64,000 bases of DNA, taken from NCBI GenBank assembly GCA_910577335.1, contig CAJTMJ010000011.1, positions 1-64,000 on the forward strand, written 5' to 3'. Of this stretch, positions 27,611 to 36,544 are shown in pieces (positions within the stretch are counted from its first letter, which is position 1; every line of letters starts with the position of its first letter). The notes beneath the pieces were generated by a model. It made no database searches. It was not told where the DNA came from and saw only the letters and a list, made by a program, of their open reading frames with translations. The translations under genes and the position numbers were made by a program. The DNA comes from an uncultured Duncaniella sp. GTDB taxonomy: Bacteria > Bacteroidota > Bacteroidia > Bacteroidales > Muribaculaceae.

Positions 27611-27612
27611 AA

Positions 27613-28152
27613 ATGTCCTTTTCCGGCTTCATATTAAAGATATTCGGATGGAAAGTGATATGCACCGTTCCTGATTATCAGAAATGTATAATCTGTGTAG
27701 CGCCACATACATCCAATTGGGATTTCGTGCTTGGCAAGTTTGCCTATTGGTCTGTAGGACGCCAAGCCGGATTCCTGATGAAAGAATCATGGTTTTTCTT
27801 TCCGATGAAATACCTGCTCAGAGCACTTGGCGGCATTCCCGTGCCACGCAAACGAGGCTCATCGCTCTCTGAAGCAATAATAAAAAAATTCAACAGCTCG
27901 GAGAGAATGACTCTTGCCATAACCCCTGAGGGCACACGCTCAAGAGTCACCGAATGGCGAACCGGATTCTTGCATATAGCTTATGAAGCCCACCTCCCAA
28001 TTGTTCTCGGTGCCATTGATGCCGAAAACAAACTTATCCATCTTCAGGAGTCATTCACTCCTACCGGCGATATCAACACTGATATGCGAGCCATAAAAAA
28101 TTATTATAAACCCTTCAAAGGCATCAAGCCTGAAAACTTTTCTGCTGACTAA
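27613..28152 (+). CDS. PlsC-like 1-acylglycerol-3-phosphate acyltransferase
   Basis: The 179-aa product has the acyltransferase signatures H-T-S-N-W-D (HX4D, residues 32-37), the P-E-G-T-R-S block near 114-119, and R-A-L-G-G-I-P-V-P-R between them. Members transfer acyl chains to lysophosphatidic acid or related acceptors at the inner membrane. It is short for PlsC and lacks obvious transmembrane helices, like the small Bacteroidetes variants. The stop overlaps the nitrilase start. Confidence 0.85.
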   Translation: MSFSGFILKIFGWKVICTVPDYQKCIICVAPHTSNWDFVLGKFAYWSVGRQAGFLMKESWFFFPMKYLLRALGGIPVPRKRGSSLSEAIIKKFNSSERMTLAITPEGTRSRVTEWRTGFLHIAYEAHLPIVLGAIDAENKLIHLQESFTPTGDINTDMRAIKNYYKPFKGIKPENFSAD

Positions 28153-28961
28153 TGAAAATTTGTGTCATTCCTCTTGATATAGTTTATGCTGACAAAGATG
28201 AAAACATCATCTCTGTTGCGCATCATCTTCATCAGGTGGAAGCCGACACAGATATCGTAGTCCTCCCCGAACTTTTCACTACTTCTTTTATCGCAGACAA
28301 AAGAACCGTAAGTGAACTTGCCGAGACAAATGAAGGCAACACTATTGCCGCAATCAAACGCTGGGCACAATTCTTCGGCTTTGCAATTGCCGGCAGTTTC
28401 CTTGCCACTGACGAAAACGGACATTACTATAATCGTGCGTTTTTTATAGAACCTATGGGCGACGCGTCATTTTATGACAAACGCCACTTATTCCCTTTGT
28501 CGGAGGAAAATAAAACCTACACTCCCGGCTCCACCTTATCGCCAATCATAAGATACCGGGGTTGGAATATAAAACTCATTGTATGTTTTGACCTCCGTTT
28601 TCCGGTTTGGTCACGAAATCAACCCGGACAATTATACGATCTGCTCATCGCTCCGTCCAACTGGCCTCATTCACGGGAATTCCAGTACAAGACCCTACTT
28701 TCAGCCAGAGCGATAGAGAATCAGACATTCGTAGTAGGCGCCAACAGAACCGGCACCGACAAATATGGCGAATATCCGGCTGGATTATCAGGTATATATG
28801 ACAATCTCGGTTTTCCCATACAGGAGACACGAATGAACGGTCATCTCTACGCTATAATGCACCGACAATCTTTAATTGAAGGACGAAAACGTTTTCCGGC
28901 ATTTGAAGCTTCTGATTATTTTTCAATTGACCTTTATAAAAAACCGACATTCGAAAAATAA
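28152..28961 (+). CDS. Nitrilase-family amidohydrolase
   Basis: The 269-aa product carries the complete nitrilase triad: Glu40 in LPELF, Lys110 in YDKRHLF and Cys145 in VCFDLRF. The fit is closest to omega-amidases, which hydrolyse alpha-ketoglutaramate or alpha-ketosuccinamate in metabolite repair. The substrate is inferred from family resemblance only. It is translationally coupled to the acyltransferase gene. Confidence 0.9.
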   Translation: MKICVIPLDIVYADKDENIISVAHHLHQVEADTDIVVLPELFTTSFIADKRTVSELAETNEGNTIAAIKRWAQFFGFAIAGSFLATDENGHYYNRAFFIEPMGDASFYDKRHLFPLSEENKTYTPGSTLSPIIRYRGWNIKLIVCFDLRFPVWSRNQPGQLYDLLIAPSNWPHSREFQYKTLLSARAIENQTFVVGANRTGTDKYGEYPAGLSGIYDNLGFPIQETRMNGHLYAIMHRQSLIEGRKRFPAFEASDYFSIDLYKKPTFEK

Positions 28962-29118
28962 TATCCATAGTTAGAATCGACGCATCCATTCAGGGATTAA
29001 AACATTTTAACTAAATTTTAACGAACAAATCATTATACTTAATTGTATACAAATAGGGTGCGATATTCATCCGCCACATACATAGTAATTATATTTTCAC
29101 ATCTAACAAGCAAACACA

Positions 29119-29259
29119 ATGGAATTTTACAATGGAATCATTACACCGATTCACGAAGATTTCTTCGGGAATATTGTTGGCTCTCAGAGCGCCACGGTGG
29201 AAACAACATCCCCTCAGGATTATGTAACTGATTGGTCAATGCCAACAACCAACAATTAG
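29119..29259 (+). CDS. Possible 46-aa small protein
   Basis: A frame of 46 codons (starting M-E-F-Y-N-G-I-I-T-P) lies alone in the 377-bp gap between the nitrilase gene and nrdJ. It is acidic, without a signal peptide, and ends 22 bp before a strong hairpin, which makes a small transcription unit plausible. No good ribosome-binding site or known family supports it. The remainder of the gap shows nothing else. Confidence 0.35.
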   Translation: MEFYNGIITPIHEDFFGNIVGSQSATVETTSPQDYVTDWSMPTTNN

Positions 29260-29280
29260 AACTAACCTTTAACTGAAAAA

Positions 29281-29313
29281 CAGGTCCGGCTTCAAACTTT
29301 GAAACCGGACCTG
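29281..29313. terminator. Bidirectional terminator before nrdJ
   Basis: A hairpin with 9-bp GC-rich outer arms (CAGGTCCGG at 29281-29289, CCGGACCTG at 29305-29313), extended inward by TTCAAA/TTTGAA, is followed by CAAAATTTAT. It terminates nrdJ on the minus strand and any plus-strand transcript from the left. Confidence 0.8.
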
Positions 29314-29338
29314 CAAAATTTATATGGCTACATTTATT

Positions 29339-31930
29339 TTAGCCGCAACGTGAGGTGCCGCAGGAAGTACAGATCAGACATCCTTCCTGATATATCAGAG
29401 TTTCCTGTCCGCAATTAGGACATTTTTGTCCCTTAGCAGGTGTGCCGGTGGGCAGATATTTTTTGAGAGCACGCTCCACACCCATCTTCCAAGTGTTGAT
29501 TGACTGTGAATCCAACTCCAATCCGTTGACAAGCTTTATAACCTGATCAATTGGCATACCATAACGCAACACGCCTGATATGAGTTTTGCGTAATTCCAA
29601 TATTCCGGATTAAACTTATCGGAAAGACCTTCTATAGTGGTCTTATAACCTCGCTTATTGATGAACTGGAAGTCATAACGCTTATTTCCTTTCTCATCCA
29701 TAGCTTTTATTATCTTACCTTTCGATACTGACTTCGGGCAGAAAATACCGTCATCATCATCGGCAAGACCGGTGAATATCTCGTATGGACGGCCATTCCT
29801 CAAACCGACAAATGCGATCCATTTCTCTTTGTTGTTCTGGAATCTCACTACATCAGCTTCAAGTTCAATCGGACGTTTTGCCACATGGCGTTCTTCATTT
29901 TCGTCAATCGTCCAATTCACAGTATCCTTGGAGTCTGCATTGCCTGCTTCCTGTTCTTTTTCTTTATCCTTCTTCTTGTTTTCGTCGGCAGAAATCAACA
30001 CACCCGAACGGCTTCCGTCACGATATATGGTACAACCCTTACACCCGACCTTCCATGCTTCAAGATACAAGCGGTTGACCAACTCCACGGTCGTATCTGC
30101 GGGCAGATTTATTGTCACTGAGATAGAATGATCGACCCATTTCTGGACAGCGCCCTGCATCTTCACCTTTTCAAGCCAATCTATGTCGTTAGATGTAGCT
30201 TTATAATAGGGAGATTTAGCCACCAAGGCGTCCAATTCAGCCGGTGTATAATTGTTACGACGCTCAATGCCGTTAATCTTCATCCACTCAAGGAATTTAG
30301 GATGATACACCACAAATTCTTCAAATGCCTCGCCTGATTCATCAACAAAATCGACATGCACATCCTGATCGTTGGCATTAACCTTACGGCGGCGTTTATA
30401 AACAGGCATAAACACCGGCTCAATACCTGAGGATGTTTGAGTCATTAGAGATGTGGTTCCTGTAGGAGCTATGGTAAGACATGCAATATTACGTCTGCCA
30501 AATTTCTCCATCTCCTCCGCCAATTCAGGTGCGTATTCACGGAGTCGAGCTATAAAGGGATTGTTCTTTTCTCTCTGCGCGTCATATATTTCAAATGCGC
30601 CACGCTCTTTTGCCATCTCAACAGATGACTCAAATGCCGCTAATGCCACATTACGATGCACCTCAACAGACTGAGCGGTAGCCTCCGGAGTACCATATCT
30701 AAGACCAAGAGCTGCAATCATATCACCTTCTGCAGTAGTTCCGAGTCCTGTGCGACGTCCTTTCAAAGTTTTTGCCCTTATCTTTTCCCAAAGTCTTAAT
30801 TCGGTCTCCTTAACCTCGGGTGTTTCGGGGTCCTGCTGTATTTTACGTATGATGACATCAATCTTCTCCATTTCGAGATCAATAATATCATCCATGATAC
30901 GCTGAGCCTTTTTGATATGGGTCTTAAACAGGTCATAGTCAAAGTAAGCTTCAGGTGTGAATGGATTTTTCACGTATGAATACAGATTAATGGCAAGCAG
31001 ACGGCAACTGTCGTACGGACAAAGGGGAATTTCTCCGCACGGATTGGTTGATACGGTCTGAAATCCTAAGTCGGCATAACAATCGGGGATGGATTCACGA
31101 AGAATTGTGTCCCAGAAAAGGACACCCGGCTCAGCCGATTTCCATGCATTGTACACAATCTTGCCCCAAAGTGATTTTGCATCTATCTCGGATGTCACTG
31201 CAGGCTTATCGCTGTCAATCGGGAATTGTCTCATGTACGGTTTCCCTTCCTCGACAGCCTTCATAAATTCATCGTCAATTCGCACCGACACATTCGCTCC
31301 GGTGATTTTACCTTGCTCCAATTTGGCATCGATAAAACGTTCGGAATCGGGATGCTTAATGGCGACCGACAGCATTAAAGCGCCGCGTCTGCCATCCTGA
31401 GCCACCTCACGGGTAGAATTGGAATAACGTTCCATAAATGGGACCAAACCGGTAGAGGTCAAGGCTGAATTTTTGACAGCCATGCCTTTAGGACGCAGGT
31501 CGCTAAGGTCGTGCCCTACTCCGCCACGACGCTTCATAAGCTGTACCTGCTCCTCATCAATCTTGGCAATACCGCCGTATGAATCAGGATGCCCGTCCAA
31601 ACCAATCACAAAGCAATTTGACAATGATCCGGTCTGGAAGTCATTTCCGATACCTGCCATGGGGCTTCCTTGTGGAACCACATATTTAAATCTGTCCAAA
31701 AGGTTAAAAACCTCCTCCTCGCTCATCGGATTCGGATAGTTGCTTTCAATACGGGCAATTTCATGTGCAAGACGGTGATGCATATCCTCAGGGGTGAGTT
31801 CATAAATATTGCCATCAGAGTCTTTGAGAGCATATTTGCTCACCCATACTTTAGCAGCGAGCTCCTCTCCACCAAAATACTCCACAGATGCCTTATATGC
31901 CTCATCAAACGTATACTTAGGTCTTTCCAT
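29339..31930 (-). CDS. nrdJ: Adenosylcobalamin-dependent ribonucleotide reductase
   Basis: The 863-aa class II reductase makes deoxyribonucleotides without oxygen, using B12. Visible are the N-terminal RNR fold, N-P-C-G-E-I-P-L (active-site cysteine region), T-Q-T-S-S-G-I-E-P, and a C-terminal zinc ribbon with CPNC and CTSC pairs followed by a final C-G. A charged Lys/Glu linker lies near residue 640. No cobalamin riboswitch fold is evident in the 160 bp upstream. It appears monocistronic. Confidence 0.95.
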   Translation of the reverse strand: MERPKYTFDEAYKASVEYFGGEELAAKVWVSKYALKDSDGNIYELTPEDMHHRLAHEIARIESNYPNPMSEEEVFNLLDRFKYVVPQGSPMAGIGNDFQTGSLSNCFVIGLDGHPDSYGGIAKIDEEQVQLMKRRGGVGHDLSDLRPKGMAVKNSALTSTGLVPFMERYSNSTREVAQDGRRGALMLSVAIKHPDSERFIDAKLEQGKITGANVSVRIDDEFMKAVEEGKPYMRQFPIDSDKPAVTSEIDAKSLWGKIVYNAWKSAEPGVLFWDTILRESIPDCYADLGFQTVSTNPCGEIPLCPYDSCRLLAINLYSYVKNPFTPEAYFDYDLFKTHIKKAQRIMDDIIDLEMEKIDVIIRKIQQDPETPEVKETELRLWEKIRAKTLKGRRTGLGTTAEGDMIAALGLRYGTPEATAQSVEVHRNVALAAFESSVEMAKERGAFEIYDAQREKNNPFIARLREYAPELAEEMEKFGRRNIACLTIAPTGTTSLMTQTSSGIEPVFMPVYKRRRKVNANDQDVHVDFVDESGEAFEEFVVYHPKFLEWMKINGIERRNNYTPAELDALVAKSPYYKATSNDIDWLEKVKMQGAVQKWVDHSISVTINLPADTTVELVNRLYLEAWKVGCKGCTIYRDGSRSGVLISADENKKKDKEKEQEAGNADSKDTVNWTIDENEERHVAKRPIELEADVVRFQNNKEKWIAFVGLRNGRPYEIFTGLADDDDGIFCPKSVSKGKIIKAMDEKGNKRYDFQFINKRGYKTTIEGLSDKFNPEYWNYAKLISGVLRYGMPIDQVIKLVNGLELDSQSINTWKMGVERALKKYLPTGTPAKGQKCPNCGQETLIYQEGCLICTSCGTSRCG

Positions 31931-32090
31931 TTGATATTAAACTTATAGAATAATTCAGGATGCAAAGTTGACCATTAATTTCGGATATACCAAAAATTTC
32001 CAATGCAAGTTATTTACATCTGAAAATAAATTTGTAACTTGCATTGGATTTTAATAACAAACTGATTTAAACTTTTTTGAACGACAAATC

Positions 32091-32843
32091 ATGAATACCG
32101 ACAAATACTTCGCCTCTCGCCGCACCATACGTAAATATGACACCACACGTGATATCCACGCTTCAGCCATCATGGAGATGCTGGAGGATGCCGCTCATGC
32201 CCCCAATACCGGCAATATGCAAATCTATAGCGTGATTATCACAAAAGATGAAGACGGTAAAAAAGCTCTTGCCCCCGCCCATTTCAATCAACCTGCAGTG
32301 ATGAACGCATCCGCCGTCCTTACATTCTGTATCGACCTAAACCGTTTCTCGCACTGGTGCCGCATAAATGATACCACACCGGGATTTAACAACCTCCAAG
32401 GTTTCACTTGGGGTGTGATCGACGCATCTATTTTCGCCCAGCAATTCTGCACCATAGCCGAAATGAACGGCATGGGGACCTGCTATCTCGGCACAACAAC
32501 CTACAACGCCGAGCCGATAGCAAAAGCGCTTGAACTGCCTGAAGGTGTCATACCCGTAATTACCGTTACTGTAGGATACCCGGCTGAGAATCCCGAAATA
32601 TCCGACCGCCTCCCCATCGAAGCCATAGCCCACCTCGAAAAATACCATTTAGCTGACAGCGCCGAAATAAAAAACATATATGCCGAAAAAGAAGCGCTCC
32701 CTTCATCAAAGCAATTCATAACCGAGAACTCCAAGGACAATCTCGCTCAGGTATACGCCGAAGTCAGATATCCCAGCGAAGCCAACGAAAAATTCTCGCA
32801 GGTCTACCGCGAATTCCTCAAAAACCAAGGAATCCAAATCTAA
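32091..32843 (+). CDS. Nitroreductase family FMN oxidoreductase
   Basis: The 250-aa product has the nitroreductase N-terminus S-R-R-T-I-R-K-Y (residues 9-16), the A-P-N-T-G-N FMN-phosphate region at 37-42, and the G-x-G-T-C-Y-L-G pattern near 127. It resembles the NfsA-type branch that reduces nitroaromatics, quinones or flavins with NAD(P)H. Just upstream (32060-32072) is AACTGATTTAAAC, identical to the end of the repeats at 17 and 25 kb, but no full repeat is present. Confidence 0.9.
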   Translation: MNTDKYFASRRTIRKYDTTRDIHASAIMEMLEDAAHAPNTGNMQIYSVIITKDEDGKKALAPAHFNQPAVMNASAVLTFCIDLNRFSHWCRINDTTPGFNNLQGFTWGVIDASIFAQQFCTIAEMNGMGTCYLGTTTYNAEPIAKALELPEGVIPVITVTVGYPAENPEISDRLPIEAIAHLEKYHLADSAEIKNIYAEKEALPSSKQFITENSKDNLAQVYAEVRYPSEANEKFSQVYREFLKNQGIQI

Positions 32844-32922
32844 CCCCTCCCCCATACTCCCATAATTAAAACCATTGAAACATCTATCAAAGTCAACTCA
32901 CAGCTGACTCATAATAATAACC

Positions 32923-34152
32923 ATGTTAAAACATATATTAAAAAGTACTGCGTTACGACTTATAATTGCTATTTTCATAGGCATAATTATAGGTTATGGT
33001 ATAATATGCCTTAAAGGTACCATGTTGGAAATTGCACTGCAAATCATTATGATTGTAAAGCATATATCAAGTCAAATAATATTATTCATGGTGCCATTAA
33101 TAATATTCGGATGCGTGGCACCATCGATTACCCGTTTCTCAGGAAATGTGACATCTTTATTAGGTTTTTCACTACTTATAGCCTATCTCTCATCAATCGG
33201 AGCTGCATTCTTATCCATAAGTGTGAGCCGGCTATTCGTACCATTATTTGAATTCGGGAAAGTTAGCAGTGCTGTAAATCCATTACCTGAAAAAATGCTC
33301 ATTACTTTAAATTTTCCTACTGTAGATACGATGTCAACTCTCCTTCTCGCTATTTTGGTAGGACTTGGAGTCGTTTGGACAAATTTCAAAAGCATGGCGA
33401 ATTTTCTTGAAGGATTCCAAGCGATGGTCCTACTTATAGTGCGTCGAATATTATTACCTATATTGCCTTTATTTGTAGGTGCAAACTTCGCACTCATAGC
33501 TTACAAGGGACAGATCGAGCAGATGATGATCTATGTATATGTTGTCCTTATGATTGTGGCATGTCAACTGTTATGGATAACCATCATGTATGTCATTGCT
33601 TCGATATATACCAGAAAGAATGGTTGGTTAGTGGTAAAATTTTACCCAAAAGCTTATTTCACTGCTCTCGGAACAATGTCATCAGCAGCCACATTGCCAT
33701 TTGCAATCGAATGTATCAGCGAAAGCCCTATTGTGAAAAAAGATACCATTGACTTTGCATTGCCATTGTTTTCTAACCTTCATTTATGCGGATCAGTTAT
33801 TGCCGAGATGGCATTAGTTACGGCAGTATATTACACTATGTTCGGTGAAATGCCGGCTCTAACGAACATGATACTATTTGCTTTATTGGCTTGTGTGATA
33901 GCCATAGGTTCTCCGGGAGTACCCGGCGGATTAAACATGTCGTGCATGACCATAGTCGGGACAATGATCCTTGCCGGACAGCCGTCTGAAAGTACTATTG
34001 AGTTTTTCGGTATAATGACAGCTATCTATACTGTACAGGACGGTTTCGGCACAGCATGTAACGTCACCACCGACGGTGCCCTCGCTCTTATGACTGATAA
34101 AAAGGTGGCACAGATTGAAAAACAAAATACCTGTAATTTAAATTTGCATTAA
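32923..34152 (+). CDS. Dicarboxylate/amino acid:cation symporter (DAACS)
   Basis: The 409-aa inner-membrane protein has about eight helices plus re-entrant loops of the glutamate-transporter fold, with a Ser-rich loop F-T-A-L-G-T-M-S-S-A-A-T near 250 and G-S-P-G-V-P-G-G near 327. It imports dicarboxylates or acidic, neutral or hydroxy amino acids with Na+ or H+. Only five bases separate its stop from the ATG of the macro-TIR gene, so the transporter may be cotranscribed with the conflict-like cluster, or may be its insertion boundary. Confidence 0.92.
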   Translation: MLKHILKSTALRLIIAIFIGIIIGYGIICLKGTMLEIALQIIMIVKHISSQIILFMVPLIIFGCVAPSITRFSGNVTSLLGFSLLIAYLSSIGAAFLSISVSRLFVPLFEFGKVSSAVNPLPEKMLITLNFPTVDTMSTLLLAILVGLGVVWTNFKSMANFLEGFQAMVLLIVRRILLPILPLFVGANFALIAYKGQIEQMMIYVYVVLMIVACQLLWITIMYVIASIYTRKNGWLVVKFYPKAYFTALGTMSSAATLPFAIECISESPIVKKDTIDFALPLFSNLHLCGSVIAEMALVTAVYYTMFGEMPALTNMILFALLACVIAIGSPGVPGGLNMSCMTIVGTMILAGQPSESTIEFFGIMTAIYTVQDGFGTACNVTTDGALALMTDKKVAQIEKQNTCNLNLH

Positions 34153-34157
34153 AGGTG

Positions 34158-35243
34158 ATGGAATCACGAACATATAAATTCAACAATTCTACCGTAAAAA
34201 TTATATTTGGAGATTTGATATCTTCAAAAACGGATGTTATGGTCATATCCGGCAGCATAGGTATACCAATGCTTGGAGGATTGCCTGAATATATCAAAAA
34301 ACATGCCGGGAAAAGCACATTTGATGATGCGTCTAAACATTCCGATGCAAAACTTGGCGATGTAGTAGTGACAAGCGCAGGTGATTTACCTCACAAATAT
34401 TTATTTCATGCAGTCACTGTTGATTTTTGGAAGAAAGTTATTCCAAACATAGAGGAAGAAAACTTAAATGGAGCATATCAATATATAATTTCACATGTAT
34501 ACAGAAAATGCATCCGATTATTGACTGCCATGGAATTAGATTCCATCGCATTTCCATGTCTTGGGGTTGGTATGGGAAACATGCCGTTAAAAGCGGTTGC
34601 AAAAGCTACTGCTGAAATTATTTCCCAATTACTATTACGAACTAATAAAAAAATCAGAGTTGAAATATACATAAAAGATACTTATGGAGTATACGAGAAT
34701 TTAAATTATCTGCCTTTCTTTGAATATTTTGGTGCGTATGAAATATTGGCAAAAACAGAATTAAAGCCAAGCGATAATGACGCATTGCAGATTCCGGAAT
34801 TAAACATCCCAAGCATAGATATTCATGATTATCAAGATGTTTTTATTAGCTATTCTCGAAAAGATATGGAAGCTGCAAAACTTATTTGTTCTTTATTGAA
34901 TAAAATAAAGCTATCTTTTTGGATTGATGTAAATGGCGTATATAGCGGTAACAATTATAAAGAAGAGATAGTAAAAGCCATTCAACATTCTAAAATTATG
35001 ATTTTTCTATCTTCTGAAAATTCAAACAAATCAGTAAATGTGATTAAAGAGATAAACCTTGCAGACAAATACAATAAGATTATAATCCCTGTACGTCTTG
35101 ATAGATACCCGATGGATCCGGCAATTGAATATGATTTATCGAGCATTGATTGTATTGAAATGCAGTCTTTTGATCAGAGCAGCATGACAAAATTACAGAA
35201 TGCTATTATTGGACAATTAGCAATAAACGGTAACATAAAATGA
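34158..35243 (+). CDS. Macro domain-TIR fusion protein
   Basis: The 361-aa cytoplasmic protein joins an N-terminal macro-like domain (about 8-185) to a C-terminal TIR domain (about 224-350). The macro part shows the G-D-L entry strand, G-D-V-V-V-T-S-A-G-D-L and I-A-F-P-C-L-G-V-G-M-G, but lacks the N-A-A-N motif. The TIR part has F-I-S-Y-S-R-K-D and a candidate catalytic Glu298 in I-K-E-I-N-L. Macro domains bind ADP-ribose derivatives and many bacterial TIRs cleave NAD, so one protein may make and sense, or gate, the same chemistry. I prefer the ATG at 34158 to a GTG at 34155. It overlaps the next gene by 4 bp. Confidence 0.85.
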   Translation: MESRTYKFNNSTVKIIFGDLISSKTDVMVISGSIGIPMLGGLPEYIKKHAGKSTFDDASKHSDAKLGDVVVTSAGDLPHKYLFHAVTVDFWKKVIPNIEEENLNGAYQYIISHVYRKCIRLLTAMELDSIAFPCLGVGMGNMPLKAVAKATAEIISQLLLRTNKKIRVEIYIKDTYGVYENLNYLPFFEYFGAYEILAKTELKPSDNDALQIPELNIPSIDIHDYQDVFISYSRKDMEAAKLICSLLNKIKLSFWIDVNGVYSGNNYKEEIVKAIQHSKIMIFLSSENSNKSVNVIKEINLADKYNKIIIPVRLDRYPMDPAIEYDLSSIDCIEMQSFDQSSMTKLQNAIIGQLAINGNIK

Positions 35244-36544
35244 GCAAATCTAAATATGATATATTTATAAGTTATCGACGGGAAGGAGGTGCGCAATATG
35301 CGAGGACACTTCAACTCATGTTGGAAAAGAAAGGATACCGTGTATTCCTTGATTATGATGAATTGAAGGATGAGAAATTCAGTCCTAAAATAGAGTCTGC
35401 CATCAAGAACTCTACTATATACATTCTCGTGCTTTCAAAAGGTGTGTTAGAAAAATGTGACCAAGAAGGGAACTGGGTACGTAGAGAAATAGAAATAGCT
35501 CTTGATGCAGGTAAGCATTTTATACCTGTAAATCCAGATGGGACTTTTGACGGAATACCGGATGGCGTGCCGACAAGAATCCGTCAGGCTATCGAAGAAA
35601 CCCAACATTCGGAAGTGAACTTCGGGCAAACCCTTAAGCCAACAATTGACATGTTGGTAAAAAACCGTATTCGTCCTCATATACATAAATGGAAATATTT
35701 ATACTGTGTGCTTCCCGGAATCATCATTGCCGGAATGTGTGCGGCTATATTCCTATATGTGAAACCAAATAATGAACGCCAAGAGTTAGAAATTCTAAAA
35801 TCCGAGATCTCATTCATGGGCAACCCGGTGAGTTGGGCTGACGATGTTACTAAGGCACAGCTTTTTGCTGTGAAAGAAATATTTGAATCAATGCAAGAGA
35901 TACCCGGAGGTGAATTCACACAAGGAGCCGAGCCACTTGAAGACGGCTCATATCATGAGTATGTGGAACAAGAGTATGAAATACCCGCATTCAGAACATC
36001 AGTAGAATCATTCTACATAAATAAATTTGAAGTCACAATAGGACAATGGAATGCTATAACAGGCGAAAATCGTAATGGTAATCCCACAATGCCAGTCAGT
36101 TCTGTAACCTATCAGCAGGTAGCAGATTTCATAAATACATTAAATGATCTAACTCTTAAAGAATTTCGTCTACCATCTGAAACTGAATGGGAATATGTGG
36201 CTAAAGGTGCCAATGAGCCCGAAGGATTCATGTTTGCTGGGAGTGACAATTTGAATGACGTGGCTTGGTATGCGACAAATTCAAAAGGTGATGCCAAAAC
36301 TGAGCTGCCATCAACACCTACCGTAAATGACATTTTTAATATGAGTGGCAATGTCAGCGAATGGTGCTCTACCGTCTTTATGCCATATAACAGCGAAATC
36401 CCAATAAATAATGAGGAGGCATTTGTGATCAGAGGAGGGAACTTTGATTCGCAACCATACGAACTCACTGTGACACATAGAGAACCGGCATCGCCTGAAA
36501 CTTCAATTCCTACATTAGGATTCCGACTTGCTATGACTAAATAA
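35240..36544 (+). CDS. TIR-transmembrane-FGE/sulfatase-modifying-factor-like protein
   Basis: The 434-aa product has an N-terminal TIR domain (5-145; F-I-S-Y-R-R-E, candidate catalytic Glu83 in W-V-R-R-E), one transmembrane helix (about 153-174) and a C-terminal FGE-like domain (about 218-434; I-P-G-G-E-F, R-L-P-S-E-T-E-W-E-Y, N-M-S-G-N-V-S-E-W, R-G-G-N-F, G-F-R-L-A). The topology puts TIR inside and FGE outside. The FGE part lacks the usual pair of active-site cysteines, so it is probably a ligand-binding C-type-lectin-like fold, not a formylglycine enzyme. Overlaps on both sides indicate coupled translation. Confidence 0.88.
   Translation: MSKSKYDIFISYRREGGAQYARTLQLMLEKKGYRVFLDYDELKDEKFSPKIESAIKNSTIYILVLSKGVLEKCDQEGNWVRREIEIALDAGKHFIPVNPDGTFDGIPDGVPTRIRQAIEETQHSEVNFGQTLKPTIDMLVKNRIRPHIHKWKYLYCVLPGIIIAGMCAAIFLYVKPNNERQELEILKSEISFMGNPVSWADDVTKAQLFAVKEIFESMQEIPGGEFTQGAEPLEDGSYHEYVEQEYEIPAFRTSVESFYINKFEVTIGQWNAITGENRNGNPTMPVSSVTYQQVADFINTLNDLTLKEFRLPSETEWEYVAKGANEPEGFMFAGSDNLNDVAWYATNSKGDAKTELPSTPTVNDIFNMSGNVSEWCSTVFMPYNSEIPINNEEAFVIRGGNFDSQPYELTVTHREPASPETSIPTLGFRLAMTK

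Noticed and set aside
31931..32090. Cobalamin riboswitch upstream of nrdJ
   Set aside because: The region is short and AT-rich and lacks the B12-box-like conserved core.
34158..35243. Canonical Thoeris system
   Set aside because: Thoeris needs a ThsA-type effector (SIR2-SLOG or TM-macro) with separate small TIR proteins. Here macro and TIR are fused and no such effector is present.
35240..36544. Diversity-generating retroelement target (FGE/C-type lectin fold)
   Set aside because: No reverse transcriptase or template repeat is visible in the window.
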